From: Oscillospiraceae bacterium
GTDB taxonomy: Bacteria > Bacillota > Clostridia > Oscillospirales > Acutalibacteraceae
Length of the DNA: 64,000 bases
Direction of reading: 5' to 3'
NCBI GenBank assembly: GCA_015066625.1
Contig: SVOC01000003.1
Location: 1 to 64,000 of the forward strand
Each line of letters begins with the position of its first letter. Within the stretch, counting starts at the first letter, position 1. The position numbers were made by a program, and so were the translations under genes. Below, one piece after another: positions 7,577 through 17,458 of the stretch. The notes under the pieces were generated by a model. That model was not told the DNA's origin. It saw nothing but the letters and a program-made list of their open reading frames with translations, and ran no database searches.

Positions 7577-10357
7577 TTAGCCGGAGGTCCCGACTGTAAT
7601 TGTATGAACTTCATTATCCGTAATTGAAAGAGGAATTTCAAGAGTGCCTTTGAATCTTTCAGTGAATGAAATTTCTTTTCCGTCAAGATAAACCTTGTAA
7701 TCCTTGCAGTCACGGTCATTCATCGTTGCAATAACGGTTGACTTTTTGCTTTTGCCGAAGCAGGTGATTTGTGCCTCAAGCTTCTTGTTGTCATCGCTGA
7801 AAACCGCACTGTCAACCCATATGTCAAAACCGGTGTTGAATGTGCCAGCCTTGAAATATGCATTTGCCCACATTGTTATGGGCGTTGAAAGGCCGCCGAA
7901 ATTATGGAACCAGCCGCCTCTGCCTGTTACAACATTGACCATCTCAAAAGTATAGTATGAATAATCAACCTCACGCTTCCAGATGTCAAGTGCAAGCTTT
8001 GCGATTGTGTATGCAAAATCACTTTCACCAAGGTCAAGCATAGCCTTCCATATGAACCACTGATGGGGGAACCATACGTTTCCGTTCCAGTAACCGTTTA
8101 CCATGAAGTAGCCTGCGGTCATGTCAACCGCACTTATACCGTAGGGGCAGAGCATTTCACCTTCGGTTTTAAGATGCTTCAATATTGCCTCTTTCTGTTC
8201 GTCGTTGCAGGCGCCTGCTATGATGGGGTAAATTCCGTCAAGACCTTTGTTGAGATTTTCGCCGTCTTCCGTAAGCATAAAGCCTGTGGGATTGTAGTTC
8301 TCATCGTGAAGAACATAACTGAAATATCCGCTTTCCTTGTCCCATGAATATTTTGTCAATGCATCGGTAAGTCTTGCAATATCGGCTTCGTATGTGTTTA
8401 CATCATCGGCTTTTCCAAGCTTTGAAGCAACCATACGCAGGATTTTTCCGCACCTTATAACCTGTGATGTGGATATAACCGGTGCCGATGTATCACGGAT
8501 GTTTCTGTTCATCATTGCAACCTGGGGCGGATAATCGTCCATACCGCTTGAGGAATAGAAATAATCGTAGGTTGTGGTAAGTCCGCTCTTGAATTTAGCG
8601 GTTGTTGAACCTCTTACCTTGCCTGCGAGGAAATCGTAATAGAGCTTTGCCCTGGGATACATTTCAAGCAGCTTCGATTTATCGTTTCTGCGCTTAAGCA
8701 GCTCAAGATACAGATACATCTGCACGGGCACGGGAGAACCGTGATGAAGGAAAGCGTAGTCGGGGTTGCTTTCGTCGCTGAGATATGTATCCAGAATATA
8801 TTCGGCAAAGGCTTCGGAATAATCAATCATACCAAGACCGATGAAGCCTGAATCCCAGGTGTAGAGGCAGTCCCAACGCTTGCCGGGAGTGTGGTGAATA
8901 ATGTGTTCGCCGTGCTTGTATATGGGATAAACGGTGTTTATCATTGCCGTAGCTCTGAGAATTTCGTTGCTCAGTTCATAGCCGCGACCGTTTTTGTTGA
9001 AAGAAATTTCAGGTGCTTCACTCATTCTTTCTTCGTATATCTTCTCATATTCTTCGGCAGTTTTATATTCGGCATTTCCTTTTAAAATAACCGCATATTC
9101 AATATGTTCACCGTAAGGCTCAACAAAAATTGTGTGGATTATCGAGTTGAGGAAAAATCCGTCGTCACTGTGTTTGCGGCTGAATGCACCGGTAAAGCTT
9201 TCGGTAACATCATCAAATGTGGGGTCTGAGTTTGAAAGCCTTGCAGTCATACAGTCTTCAAGAGCACCTGTTTCTATTTTGCGGAAACGGGTGTTGTTAT
9301 TGAAGGTACGCAGATAAAAAGTTCCGTCAACATCCGCATATTTGCAGGATGTGATGTAGCCGCCGTCTGCACATTCCGTGATTTCATATTCGGGAATAAA
9401 ATTATAAGCAGTCATTTCTGCTTTGATGCTGCAGAAATCCTCTTTTTCACAGATGCAGAAGAAATCAAATTCGATTCCGCCTGTGCCGAGTGCTTCAAGG
9501 GAGAAACTGAAATCACCTTTGCGGATTTCATTAAGCTCAAAATATTTGATTACGGGTTCATCGGCAGGCTCAAAATCAAGCTGTGTTTTGCCGTTCATAA
9601 GGAATGATGCAACGGTATTTCCGGCGGTGATATTGACACCCACCATTTTGCCCTGCTCGTAATGAATGCCGGATGTTCTGTATCTTACCGCAAGAACGGG
9701 ATTGGTGTAATCATTTGTGATATCGATTGTAAATGCTGCGCTGTCGCCCTTTTCGCAGCCGAAGGGAGGCAGGTATCTGTGGGGCATATGCCATTTATCC
9801 GCTCTGTCACCGAGACCGAAGCCGCCTGTAAATCTGTGGTCTGCAAATTCACCTTTTTTATAACCGTCTGCATTCTGTTCATCCCAGGGTCGGGTTACGG
9901 CATACTTGTAGCTGTCGTAGTCGGTTGCCTTTTTGAAATCGCAGTTTTCGGGCAGAGTGAGCTTGCAGTATGAGGGTTCGGGGTACTCGATTGACTCAAA
10001 GAAGTTAATTACGCAGTTCTGCATAATTTTCGCGTTGTTCACAAGCTTTGTTCTTATCAGTGTACTTTCGTCGTCAATCTTTACATATGAAACTTCGGCA
10101 TATACCTTATCTTTCCATTCGATATCGTATCTGTAAGTGAAAACAGAATAATCACTGCTGCAGCGCCAGGGATGGCATCCGCAGGGAACCGTGGTGTTGG
10201 GTACTTTGATATCACCGCCGAATATTGCGGGTGCAACCGTAACATCAAAGCGTACACCATTTGCAAAGCTGTGGTCGGCAATTCTTGAAATACCCATATA
10301 TTTTTTGCCGTAAGGTCCCCATGCAGGGAAGCATTTTGAATACATCATGGAAAACAT
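7577..10357 (-). CDS. Large (alpha/alpha)6-barrel glycoside hydrolase (GH63/MGH1-like)
   Basis: A 926-residue protein. About the first 450 residues are beta-rich (N-terminal sugar-binding-like domain). The rest is a six-hairpin barrel of the GH63/GH37/mannosylglycerate-hydrolase type, with SSSGMDDYPP around Asp607 as a candidate acid and WNGNVWFP (757-764) as the conserved C-terminal active-site segment. No signal peptide is seen, so it should act on imported oligosaccharides in the cytoplasm. The precise substrate cannot be read from the sequence; alpha-glucosides or alpha-mannosides are likely. It starts 6 bases after the upstream lipoprotein gene and forms an operon with it and nnr. A CC-TTCG-GG-type hairpin lies directly after the stop. 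Confidence 0.82.
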   Translation of the reverse strand: MFSMMYSKCFPAWGPYGKKYMGISRIADHSFANGVRFDVTVAPAIFGGDIKVPNTTVPCGCHPWRCSSDYSVFTYRYDIEWKDKVYAEVSYVKIDDESTLIRTKLVNNAKIMQNCVINFFESIEYPEPSYCKLTLPENCDFKKATDYDSYKYAVTRPWDEQNADGYKKGEFADHRFTGGFGLGDRADKWHMPHRYLPPFGCEKGDSAAFTIDITNDYTNPVLAVRYRTSGIHYEQGKMVGVNITAGNTVASFLMNGKTQLDFEPADEPVIKYFELNEIRKGDFSFSLEALGTGGIEFDFFCICEKEDFCSIKAEMTAYNFIPEYEITECADGGYITSCKYADVDGTFYLRTFNNNTRFRKIETGALEDCMTARLSNSDPTFDDVTESFTGAFSRKHSDDGFFLNSIIHTIFVEPYGEHIEYAVILKGNAEYKTAEEYEKIYEERMSEAPEISFNKNGRGYELSNEILRATAMINTVYPIYKHGEHIIHHTPGKRWDCLYTWDSGFIGLGMIDYSEAFAEYILDTYLSDESNPDYAFLHHGSPVPVQMYLYLELLKRRNDKSKLLEMYPRAKLYYDFLAGKVRGSTTAKFKSGLTTTYDYFYSSSGMDDYPPQVAMMNRNIRDTSAPVISTSQVIRCGKILRMVASKLGKADDVNTYEADIARLTDALTKYSWDKESGYFSYVLHDENYNPTGFMLTEDGENLNKGLDGIYPIIAGACNDEQKEAILKHLKTEGEMLCPYGISAVDMTAGYFMVNGYWNGNVWFPHQWFIWKAMLDLGESDFAYTIAKLALDIWKREVDYSYYTFEMVNVVTGRGGWFHNFGGLSTPITMWANAYFKAGTFNTGFDIWVDSAVFSDDNKKLEAQITCFGKSKKSTVIATMNDRDCKDYKVYLDGKEISFTERFKGTLEIPLSITDNEVHTITVGTSG

Positions 10358-10363
10358 CCTTTA

Positions 10364-10876
10364 TTATTTAAATTCGCCGAATACTATTTTCAGGTCAGCT
10401 CCGCTGACATTGAAATCAATCCATTGTCCGGTTTCTCCGTTTCGGGTCAGTGTGAATGTGCCTCTCTCGCCCGTACCCGTATATGTCCATATACCGTCTT
10501 CATATGTTGTCTGAAGATTCATTCCCTGAACCGCATCGGACAGTGCACCCGTGAGCAATGCGCCCGCTTCCGTCTGGGGAAAACGGTTTATATCCGCCTC
10601 GAAGGTAAGTCCGTTATATGTGACCTTGCACACGCTGTTTTTGTATTCGAGAAGAAGGGGGGCAAGTGCTTCGGGGGTCAGGAATTTTATTGTGAAATCC
10701 TCGGCGGCATTCTGCGAAAGCTGTGCCGTCATTTCTGTTTTACCGTATGTTATAGTCACAACGGAAGCAAATTGTGTAGGTGCAGGGGGAGGGGATATAT
10801 CGGCTTTGCTTTGCTTTTCACATCCTGCCGTAAGCATAACAAAAACTATGGCAAAAAGAGAAAACGCTTTTTTCAA
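10364..10876 (-). CDS. Small lipoprotein of unknown function
   Basis: A 170-residue protein with a lipoprotein signal: basic start MKKAFSLFAIVFVML and lipobox LTAGC, then a Pro-rich linker and a beta-rich domain (VTITYGKTEMTAQL to the end, DLKIVFGEF). It would be exported and lipid-anchored on the outer face of the membrane. It lies between nnr (gap 11 bases) and the glycoside hydrolase (gap 6 bases), so all three are probably co-transcribed. I do not recognise the family. Confidence 0.75.
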   Translation of the reverse strand: MKKAFSLFAIVFVMLTAGCEKQSKADISPPPAPTQFASVVTITYGKTEMTAQLSQNAAEDFTIKFLTPEALAPLLLEYKNSVCKVTYNGLTFEADINRFPQTEAGALLTGALSDAVQGMNLQTTYEDGIWTYTGTGERGTFTLTRNGETGQWIDFNVSGADLKIVFGEFK

Positions 10877-10887
10877 AAAATCACCTG

Positions 10888-12435
10888 CTATTCAAATTTT
10901 GAAAAAAGCTCAGGCAGAAAGTTAAGTACGTCGCTTGGCAGCATTCCGCGCATTGAAGTTCTTTCCGCAACAATGTCTGCTGCAAGGCCGTGAAGATAAA
11001 CCGCCGCAACCGCCGCGTTATGAGGCTCCATACCCTGTGCAACGAATGATGCGGTCATACCTGCAAGCAAATCGCCGCTGCCGCCTTTCGACAGACCCGA
11101 ATTGCCTGTGGTGTTAACATAAACCGTGGGCGAATTCTTACTGCAAACAACGGTGTTTGCTGTTTTCAGTACAACGGTAACGCCGTGTTTTTTTGCAAAA
11201 TCATTGGCAGTGCCTATGGGGTTTGCAATGATATCCGCAACGGTTTTTCCGCACAGACGGCTCATTTCCCCCGGATGGGGAGTGAGAATAACCGGTGCCT
11301 GAGCTTCTTTCAATATATCTATATTTGTGCTCAGTGCATTTATGCCGTCTGCATCCAATATAATCGGTGATTTTATTTCCTTGATAAGATTGTGAACAAG
11401 GGTTGTTGTATCTTTGTTGAAGCCCAATCCGCAGCCTATAAGCACCGCACTTGCTCTTTTTGAAGCTTCAATAATATCCGCCATTGCAGAGTATGCGAAT
11501 GTGCCTTCGAAATTTGATTCAAGAGGAAGAAGAAGGGACTCCGTGAGTTTAGGTGCAATACCCGCATATGAACTCTGAGGAAAAGCTGCTGTCACAAGAC
11601 CGACACCTGAGCGGAGTGCGCCGCTGACTGCAAGGTAAGCCGCGCCCGTCATCCTCATACTTCCGCATACACACAGTGCATGACCGTAGGTGCCTTTGTT
11701 TGAAACGGGCTTTCTTTTGGGCAGCATATTGCGGATTTCTTTTGTACCGAGAGAAACACAGGTTACTCCGTCAAGATTTTTATAGTCATTTTCGTTTATG
11801 CCGATATCCGCAACATATATTTTGCCGCAGTATTTATTGCAGGGCTTCATTATGTGAATGGGCTTGTATGCTGAAATTGCAACTGTAATATCCGCTTTGA
11901 AGCATACGCCCGATACGGTAGCTTTATCGCAATCCGTACCGGCAGGAACATCTATTGATACAACTTTGCCTTTGGCGGCATTTACAGCCTGGGCAAGCAC
12001 GCTGAGTGAATGGTTGAGCGAGCCGGAAAATCCCGTGCCGAAAACTGCTTCTACAATAATATCTGCCTGCTCGAGTATGGGTCTGTGAAGGGTAAGATTA
12101 TTGTCGTATCTTATAACATCAATTCCTGCCGCTTCGATAAGCGAAAACATATCAACGGCATCTGCCGCCTTTGGTTCGCCGCAGGCAAGCATAACGGTTA
12201 CTTTACAGCCCTGTTCCCACAGTGCACGTGCAATAACAAAGCCGTCACCGCCGTTTTTGCCTTTGCCGCAGATAACAAGCACGTTTTTTCTGTTATCCTT
12301 GCTTATTGCGAATTTGTTTTTGATTATTTTTGCACAGGCCTGACCTGCATTTTCCATAAGCTGAGGGAATGAAATGCCTCTTTTTACCGCACTGCATTCC
12401 GCCTGATACATCTGATTGCCGGTTACAACAAACAT
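10888..12435 (-). CDS. nnr: Bifunctional NAD(P)H-hydrate epimerase / ADP-dependent dehydratase
   Basis: A 515-residue fusion that repairs damaged NAD(P)HX: the N-terminal domain epimerises R/S hydrates and the C-terminal domain dehydrates the S form with ADP. The epimerase half shows CGKGKNGGDGFVIARAL and VEAVFGTGFSG. The dehydratase half starts at KGTYGHALCVCGS and carries ILTPHPGEMSRLCG and the NSGLSKGGSGDLLAG nucleotide-binding loop. Length is usual for the fused family. It is first in a leftward operon with a lipoprotein and a glycoside hydrolase, and diverges from the NifU/GH38 operon. Confidence 0.95.
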   Translation of the reverse strand: MFVVTGNQMYQAECSAVKRGISFPQLMENAGQACAKIIKNKFAISKDNRKNVLVICGKGKNGGDGFVIARALWEQGCKVTVMLACGEPKAADAVDMFSLIEAAGIDVIRYDNNLTLHRPILEQADIIVEAVFGTGFSGSLNHSLSVLAQAVNAAKGKVVSIDVPAGTDCDKATVSGVCFKADITVAISAYKPIHIMKPCNKYCGKIYVADIGINENDYKNLDGVTCVSLGTKEIRNMLPKRKPVSNKGTYGHALCVCGSMRMTGAAYLAVSGALRSGVGLVTAAFPQSSYAGIAPKLTESLLLPLESNFEGTFAYSAMADIIEASKRASAVLIGCGLGFNKDTTTLVHNLIKEIKSPIILDADGINALSTNIDILKEAQAPVILTPHPGEMSRLCGKTVADIIANPIGTANDFAKKHGVTVVLKTANTVVCSKNSPTVYVNTTGNSGLSKGGSGDLLAGMTASFVAQGMEPHNAAVAAVYLHGLAADIVAERTSMRGMLPSDVLNFLPELFSKFE

Positions 12436-12535
12436 ATTTATTTACCCCCATATCAACTTGATTATATCATACCATATACGGGTTTGCCTGTGAAGATAAA
12501 AAACAAAATATTATGTACTTTTTCAAAGATTTTTA

Positions 12536-12564
12536 TTGATACCTTGAATATATGGTGATATAAT
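12536..12564 (+). promoter_or_regulatory. Sigma-A type promoter for the NifU/GH38 operon
   Basis: TTGATA (12536-12541), a 17-base spacer, and TATAAT (12559-12564). The -10 overlaps the possible upstream start at 12563, which rules that start out. Confidence 0.85.
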
Positions 12565-12598
12565 GTATTATGGATATTTGTATAAGGGGAGAACTCCT

Positions 12599-12832
12599 AT
12601 GGAAGAATACATAAACGGGTACATACGCCCCAGACTTCAGGGAGACGGCGGTGAAATCACATTCGTAAAGCAGGAGGGAAATGAAGTAACCGTGCTTTTG
12701 CAGGGCGAGTGTTCAAAGTGTCTGATACTTGACCGTTGTCTTGCATGGATTGAACAGCGTGTTGAAGCTGACCTTAAACAGACCGTCAAAGTTATCGGAA
12801 TACGTAAAAAGCCCTATTTTCAGGATGTGTGA
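12599..12832 (+). CDS. NifU-like C-terminal domain protein
   Basis: A 77-residue protein from ATG 12599, preceded by AGGGGAGA. It has the NifU C-terminal (Nfu) signature: RPRLQGDGGEITFV near the start, then QGECSKCLILDRCL with the CxxC pair (Cys38, Cys41). Nfu domains bind a Fe-S cluster for delivery to client proteins, or act as scaffolds. The usual Pro after the second Cys is replaced by Leu. It leads an operon of carbohydrate genes (GH38 begins 8 bases later), an unusual setting for an Fe-S protein. The longer frame from 12563 is rejected because it lies on the -10 box. Confidence 0.82.
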   Translation: MEEYINGYIRPRLQGDGGEITFVKQEGNEVTVLLQGECSKCLILDRCLAWIEQRVEADLKQTVKVIGIRKKPYFQDV

Positions 12833-12840
12833 GGTGAGTT

Positions 12841-15780
12841 ATGGCTCATATCAAGGTTATAAGAAGAAGCATGCGCCCGGAGGAATGGGTGACACTGCGT
12901 TTCGGTTGGCTTAAACGGTATATTTACAGCGAAAAAAACGAAATAACATCATTTATGATAAGGGATGCCCGTCAGGTTTCCGAGATGAACTTTGAATACT
13001 ACGATGAAGAGTACAGACCTCTCAGAAAAGGCGATATGTACTTTACTCCCGACGGTACCGCATTCATTAAAGCGGAATATGAACTGCCGGAGCATCTTGA
13101 AGGGAAAAAATATTGCTTTTCGCTTAAAACCGCCGCTGAGATGATAGTTAAGGTCAACGGTGTTTATGTAGGGGGAATAGATCCCAACAGAGAAAGACTG
13201 GACCTTTCCGATTATGTTGAAGGAACAAAGCTCAGCTTTGAAATTATGGGCTATAACCGTTCAAAACCCGACGATGAACGAAACCCCGAAAGCCTCAGTG
13301 TAAGAGGATGCCGTCAGATTTTTGAAGGCGGATATATTTCTGTTGTCAACGAAGCGGTGCAATCCCTTGTATACGATATTGAAATGCTGCTCGATGCGGC
13401 TCTCGGCGAAGCGTTCAACGAAGATTTTTCCGGTTTTGTTATCCGTGAGCTGGATTCGGCACTCAATCTGATTGATTTTGACGATGTCAGAGATGAGGAT
13501 GTGAGAGCTGCTTCGGAATATATAGATAAAAATATTTTTTCAAACAAGAGCTACAGAGGCAGCGGCAACGTTGCACTTATTGCACATTCACACCTTGACA
13601 TCGCATACTATTGGCGAAGAATTCATGCGGTTCAGAAAAATCTGAGAACTGTGCTTATCCAGCTTCGCCTGATGGATAAATACCCTGATTTCAGATATGC
13701 ACATACTCAGGCATATACTTACGAAACGGTTGAAAAATATTATCCCGAAATATTTGAGGAGCTTAAACTCCGTATTGCAGAGGGCAGATTTGAGCCCGTA
13801 GGTGCAATGTATGTTGAGCCTGACTGCAATGTTCCGTCTTGTGAAAGTCTTATAAGGCAGTGCCTTTACGGGCAAAGCTATTTCAGACAGAAATTCGGCT
13901 TGACGGTGAATAACTGCTGGCTGCCCGATGTTTTCGGCAACAGCTGGATTCTTCCTCAGATTCTGAAAAAAAGCGGTGTTGACTATTTTGTTTCCAATAA
14001 AATGTCCACATGGAATGATACGAACCGTTTTCCTCATAATAATTTCATATGGCGCGGCATTGACGGTTCTCAGGTCTACGCCTGCGTTCCTCCCACACAC
14101 TTCATTTCATGGAATATGCCAAGCCAGGTGCAGGAAAACTGGGATGCATATCAGGATAAAAACGAAGGCGGGCAAACTCTGCAAATGTTCGGCTATGGGG
14201 ACGGCGGAAGCGGTGCCACTGAAGAAATGGTTGAAATAATGCACCGTTTCGGTAAGCTTTCGGTTATGCCTGAAACCGAGCATACAGGTGCAAAAGAGTT
14301 TCTGTCAAAGAATTTTGACGGTAACGATAAGCTGGCAGTTTGGGACGGTGAGCTTTATCTTGAAATGCACCGAGGTACTTTTACAACGAAATCGAAGCTT
14401 AAAGAATATAACCGCAAGCTTGAATTTATGCTTCGTGATGCGGAGCTTATCAGTGTTTTGAGAATGAAAGACGGTTGCGAGTATCCTGCTGAAAAAATAA
14501 GAGAAATTTATAAAAAGCTGATGATAAACCAGTTTCATGACATTCTTCCGGGCAGTCATATAACTCCCGTTTACCGTGATGCCATGGAGGATTATGAGCA
14601 GTGCGAAAAAGAGCTTCTTGATATTCTGGGCGGAGGAAGCAAATATTTCAATACGCTGAATTTCAGACGCGGGGAATTAACGTTTATTCCTGACAAAAAC
14701 GGTACGGTTACGAGAAAAGGTGAAAAAGGATTCTATGCCGTGCCTGATATTGAGGCACTTTCCTGCGGAGAAATCACATGCAAAAACGGTTCCGATGATT
14801 GGATAACGGTCAGCGGCAAAAAAGCAGAAACTCCGTTTTACCTGATTGAGTTCGGTGATGACGGAAGCATTATTTCGTTATATGATAAAGAGCTTTGCAG
14901 GCAGTGGGCAGGCGGAGATTTCAACAAGCTGAAAATGTACCACGATACACCGGGCAATTATGATGCATGGGATATTCTGCCCAACTACAAGGACAGACCC
15001 TGCGACTTACCGGTTCAAAAGCCGCTTGAATTTACAGGCGCAGACGGAGAGTGTGCGGAATTTGATGTTGTTTTCAAAACTGAAAACAGCACCTGGCATA
15101 TGATAATACGTTTTTTCCGTCAGTCGAGAGGAATCGAAATTGAGAATAATGTTGACTGGCACGAAAAGCATAAGCTTGTGAAAGCGGAATATGATTGCAA
15201 TGTGCTTTCGAGAGAATTACTTTGCGATACCTCGGCAGGTATAATACGCCGTGAAACTCACCGCAATACAAGCTGGCAGCAGGCACGCTTTGAGGTCTGT
15301 CATCATAAATGGTGTGATATGGCAGAGCAGGGCGGTGGTGTTGCGCTTATAAACCAAGGTAAATACGGCGTTTCGGCGTTGAACAATACAATGGCACTTT
15401 CACTTCTGCGTTCAACCATAAGACCTGACCCTACATCGGATATGGGCAAACACAGCTTCTGCCATCTTATTTACCCTCACGGCGGAGATGCGGTTTTGGC
15501 AGAGATAAACAAAAAAGCGTTTGAATATAATATACCGCTGAGAAGAGCTGATGCGGAGTTGCAGCTTCCCGATTTCGGTTCCTTGTGGCTTCAGGCAGTA
15601 AAGCTTTCTGAGGACGGAAACAGAATTGTTGTCCGTCTTTGCGAACAAAACGGCGAAAGGGGAGAGATTGTGCTTCCCGAAAAAGCAGATGTTCTCAATA
15701 TGATTGAGGATAAAATCGGTGAAACGGACAGAATCCCATATTCACCGTTTGAAATTATAACACTCGGATTTGACAGATAA
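12841..15780 (+). CDS. GH38 alpha-mannosidase
   Basis: A 979-residue cytoplasmic enzyme (no signal peptide). After a 240-residue N-terminal beta domain, the GH38 catalytic domain begins ALIAHSHLDIAYYWR, with zinc ligands His249, His251 and Asp253. It continues to WLPDVFGNSW, where Asp363 is the predicted nucleophile, and NQFHDILPGSHI, the family's third conserved block. The C-terminal part is the usual beta-sandwich. It would cleave alpha-mannosyl residues from imported oligosaccharides. It sits between the NifU-like gene and a phosphosugar mutase, fitting a hexose salvage route. Confidence 0.95.
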   Translation: MAHIKVIRRSMRPEEWVTLRFGWLKRYIYSEKNEITSFMIRDARQVSEMNFEYYDEEYRPLRKGDMYFTPDGTAFIKAEYELPEHLEGKKYCFSLKTAAEMIVKVNGVYVGGIDPNRERLDLSDYVEGTKLSFEIMGYNRSKPDDERNPESLSVRGCRQIFEGGYISVVNEAVQSLVYDIEMLLDAALGEAFNEDFSGFVIRELDSALNLIDFDDVRDEDVRAASEYIDKNIFSNKSYRGSGNVALIAHSHLDIAYYWRRIHAVQKNLRTVLIQLRLMDKYPDFRYAHTQAYTYETVEKYYPEIFEELKLRIAEGRFEPVGAMYVEPDCNVPSCESLIRQCLYGQSYFRQKFGLTVNNCWLPDVFGNSWILPQILKKSGVDYFVSNKMSTWNDTNRFPHNNFIWRGIDGSQVYACVPPTHFISWNMPSQVQENWDAYQDKNEGGQTLQMFGYGDGGSGATEEMVEIMHRFGKLSVMPETEHTGAKEFLSKNFDGNDKLAVWDGELYLEMHRGTFTTKSKLKEYNRKLEFMLRDAELISVLRMKDGCEYPAEKIREIYKKLMINQFHDILPGSHITPVYRDAMEDYEQCEKELLDILGGGSKYFNTLNFRRGELTFIPDKNGTVTRKGEKGFYAVPDIEALSCGEITCKNGSDDWITVSGKKAETPFYLIEFGDDGSIISLYDKELCRQWAGGDFNKLKMYHDTPGNYDAWDILPNYKDRPCDLPVQKPLEFTGADGECAEFDVVFKTENSTWHMIIRFFRQSRGIEIENNVDWHEKHKLVKAEYDCNVLSRELLCDTSAGIIRRETHRNTSWQQARFEVCHHKWCDMAEQGGGVALINQGKYGVSALNNTMALSLLRSTIRPDPTSDMGKHSFCHLIYPHGGDAVLAEINKKAFEYNIPLRRADAELQLPDFGSLWLQAVKLSEDGNRIVVRLCEQNGERGEIVLPEKADVLNMIEDKIGETDRIPYSPFEIITLGFDR

Positions 15781-15792
15781 GGAGAGATTGAA

Positions 15793-17424
15793 ATGAACAA
15801 CTATGAATATTGGCTTACCTTTGATGAGGCAACCAAAGCTGAGCTTGAAGCCATAACCGATAAGGCAGAGCTTGAAGACAGGTTTTATAAAGAACTTGAA
15901 TTCGGCACAGGCGGTCTGAGAGGCGTTATGGGTGCAGGCCCAAACAGAATGAACAGATATACCGTTTCAAAAGCGACAAAGGGTCTTGCGGATTATCTCA
16001 ATGCAAACTATGAGGGTGAAAAATCCGTTGCAATCGCATACGATTCAAGAAACAATTCACAGCTTTTTGCGGAGGTTTCCGCAGGTGTGCTCTGTGAAGC
16101 CGGCATCAAGGTTTACCTTTTTGATTCTCTTATGCCTACTCCCGTTCTCTCCTTTGCGGTAAGATATCATAAGTGCACGGCAGGTATCGTTATCACTGCC
16201 AGCCATAACCCCAAGGAGTATAACGGATATAAAGTTTATGACAGCGAAGGCTGTCAGCTTGTGCCCGAATATGCAGATAAGGTTATTGCCTGCGTTAATG
16301 CCGTTACCGATATCAGGGATATCCCTTGTGCCGACCTTGCAGAAGCACAGAAGGACGGCAGACTTGTTTATATCGGTGATGATACGCTTGCAGCTTTCAT
16401 AGCAGAAGTCAAGACACAGAGTCTTTACAATGAACCCACAGAGCTTAAAATAGTTTATACTCCTCTTCACGGTACGGGCAATATTCCCGTGCGTAAGGCG
16501 CTTGAAGTCAGAGATGTTTCAATCGTTGCTTCTCAGGAGCTTCCCGACGGTAACTTCTCAACCGTACGCTCACCTAACCCTGAAGAAAAGGATGCACTCA
16601 ACCTTGCTCTTGAGCAGGCAGAAAAAGAGGGTGCCGATATAGTTATCGGCACAGACCCCGACTGTGACAGAGTAGGTGTGGGCGCACTTCATAACGGCAG
16701 TTATGTTTTGCTTACCGGCAATCAGACGGGCGCGCTTCTTATGGACTTCATTCTCAGATTCAAGAAGGATTCCATGCCTGCAAATGCAGCGGTTGTAAAG
16801 ACTGTTGTAACAAGCGGTATCGGTGCCGCCATTGCCGAAAAGCACGGTGCAACAACCGTACAGACTCTTACGGGCTTTAAGTATATCGGTGAAAAAATCT
16901 GCCGGTGGGAGAAGAGCGGAGAATACAGCTTCCTTTTCGGTTATGAAGAAAGCTACGGCTGTCTCGCAGGCACTCATGCAAGGGATAAGGATGCGGTTTC
17001 AGCTTCAATGCTTATTGCGGAAATGGCATCTTACCACAAGAATAACGGCAAAACTCTTGTAGAGGCACTTGACGAAATCTATGCCGAATACGGATATTAC
17101 TACGATTGCCTTGAAACCTTTGTGCTCAAAGGCAAGGAAGGTGCAGAAAAGATTCAGGCAGCAATGAAGGCACTCAGAGCTGACGGTGAAAATCTTTTTG
17201 ATGACCTTGAAAGACTTGCAGACTATTCTCAGGGTGTTGACGGTCTTCCCAAGGAAAATATGCTTATCTTCGAATTCAAAGACGGTTCGTGGGCTGCTGC
17301 AAGACCTTCGGGTACAGAGCCCAAGCTGAAGCTTTATTTCTCGGTTAAGGGAGAAAACAAAGAGCAGGCATCCGAAAGACAGCTGTTAATCAGAAACAAG
17401 CTCGCAGAGAAGGTTGTGGGCTGA
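15793..17424 (+). CDS. Phosphoglucomutase/phosphomannomutase
   Basis: A 543-residue alpha-D-phosphohexomutase. It has FGTGGLRGVMGAGPNRMN at the N-terminus, the phosphoserine loop TASHNPKEYNGYK with Ser137, the metal-binding GTDPDCDRVG, the sugar-binding GYEESYG, and RPSGTEPKLK near the C-terminus. It interconverts hexose 1- and 6-phosphates. Length and the KEYNGYK motif fit the clostridial phosphoglucomutase group, but mannose 1-phosphate use is plausible next to an alpha-mannosidase. Ribosome site AAGGAGAG; the gap to the preceding gene is 12 bases. Confidence 0.93.
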   Translation: MNNYEYWLTFDEATKAELEAITDKAELEDRFYKELEFGTGGLRGVMGAGPNRMNRYTVSKATKGLADYLNANYEGEKSVAIAYDSRNNSQLFAEVSAGVLCEAGIKVYLFDSLMPTPVLSFAVRYHKCTAGIVITASHNPKEYNGYKVYDSEGCQLVPEYADKVIACVNAVTDIRDIPCADLAEAQKDGRLVYIGDDTLAAFIAEVKTQSLYNEPTELKIVYTPLHGTGNIPVRKALEVRDVSIVASQELPDGNFSTVRSPNPEEKDALNLALEQAEKEGADIVIGTDPDCDRVGVGALHNGSYVLLTGNQTGALLMDFILRFKKDSMPANAAVVKTVVTSGIGAAIAEKHGATTVQTLTGFKYIGEKICRWEKSGEYSFLFGYEESYGCLAGTHARDKDAVSASMLIAEMASYHKNNGKTLVEALDEIYAEYGYYYDCLETFVLKGKEGAEKIQAAMKALRADGENLFDDLERLADYSQGVDGLPKENMLIFEFKDGSWAAARPSGTEPKLKLYFSVKGENKEQASERQLLIRNKLAEKVVG

Positions 17425-17458
17425 TTATAAAGCAAATTAAAATCAAGGAGGCAATAAA

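Noticed and set aside
7577..10357. Long plus-strand frames inside the large glycoside hydrolase gene
   Set aside because: They are shadows of the 926-codon minus-strand gene, which has coherent domains and motifs.
12563..12598. Upstream start for the NifU-like protein
   Set aside because: It overlaps the TATAAT box, so the transcript begins after it; ATG 12599 has a good ribosome site.
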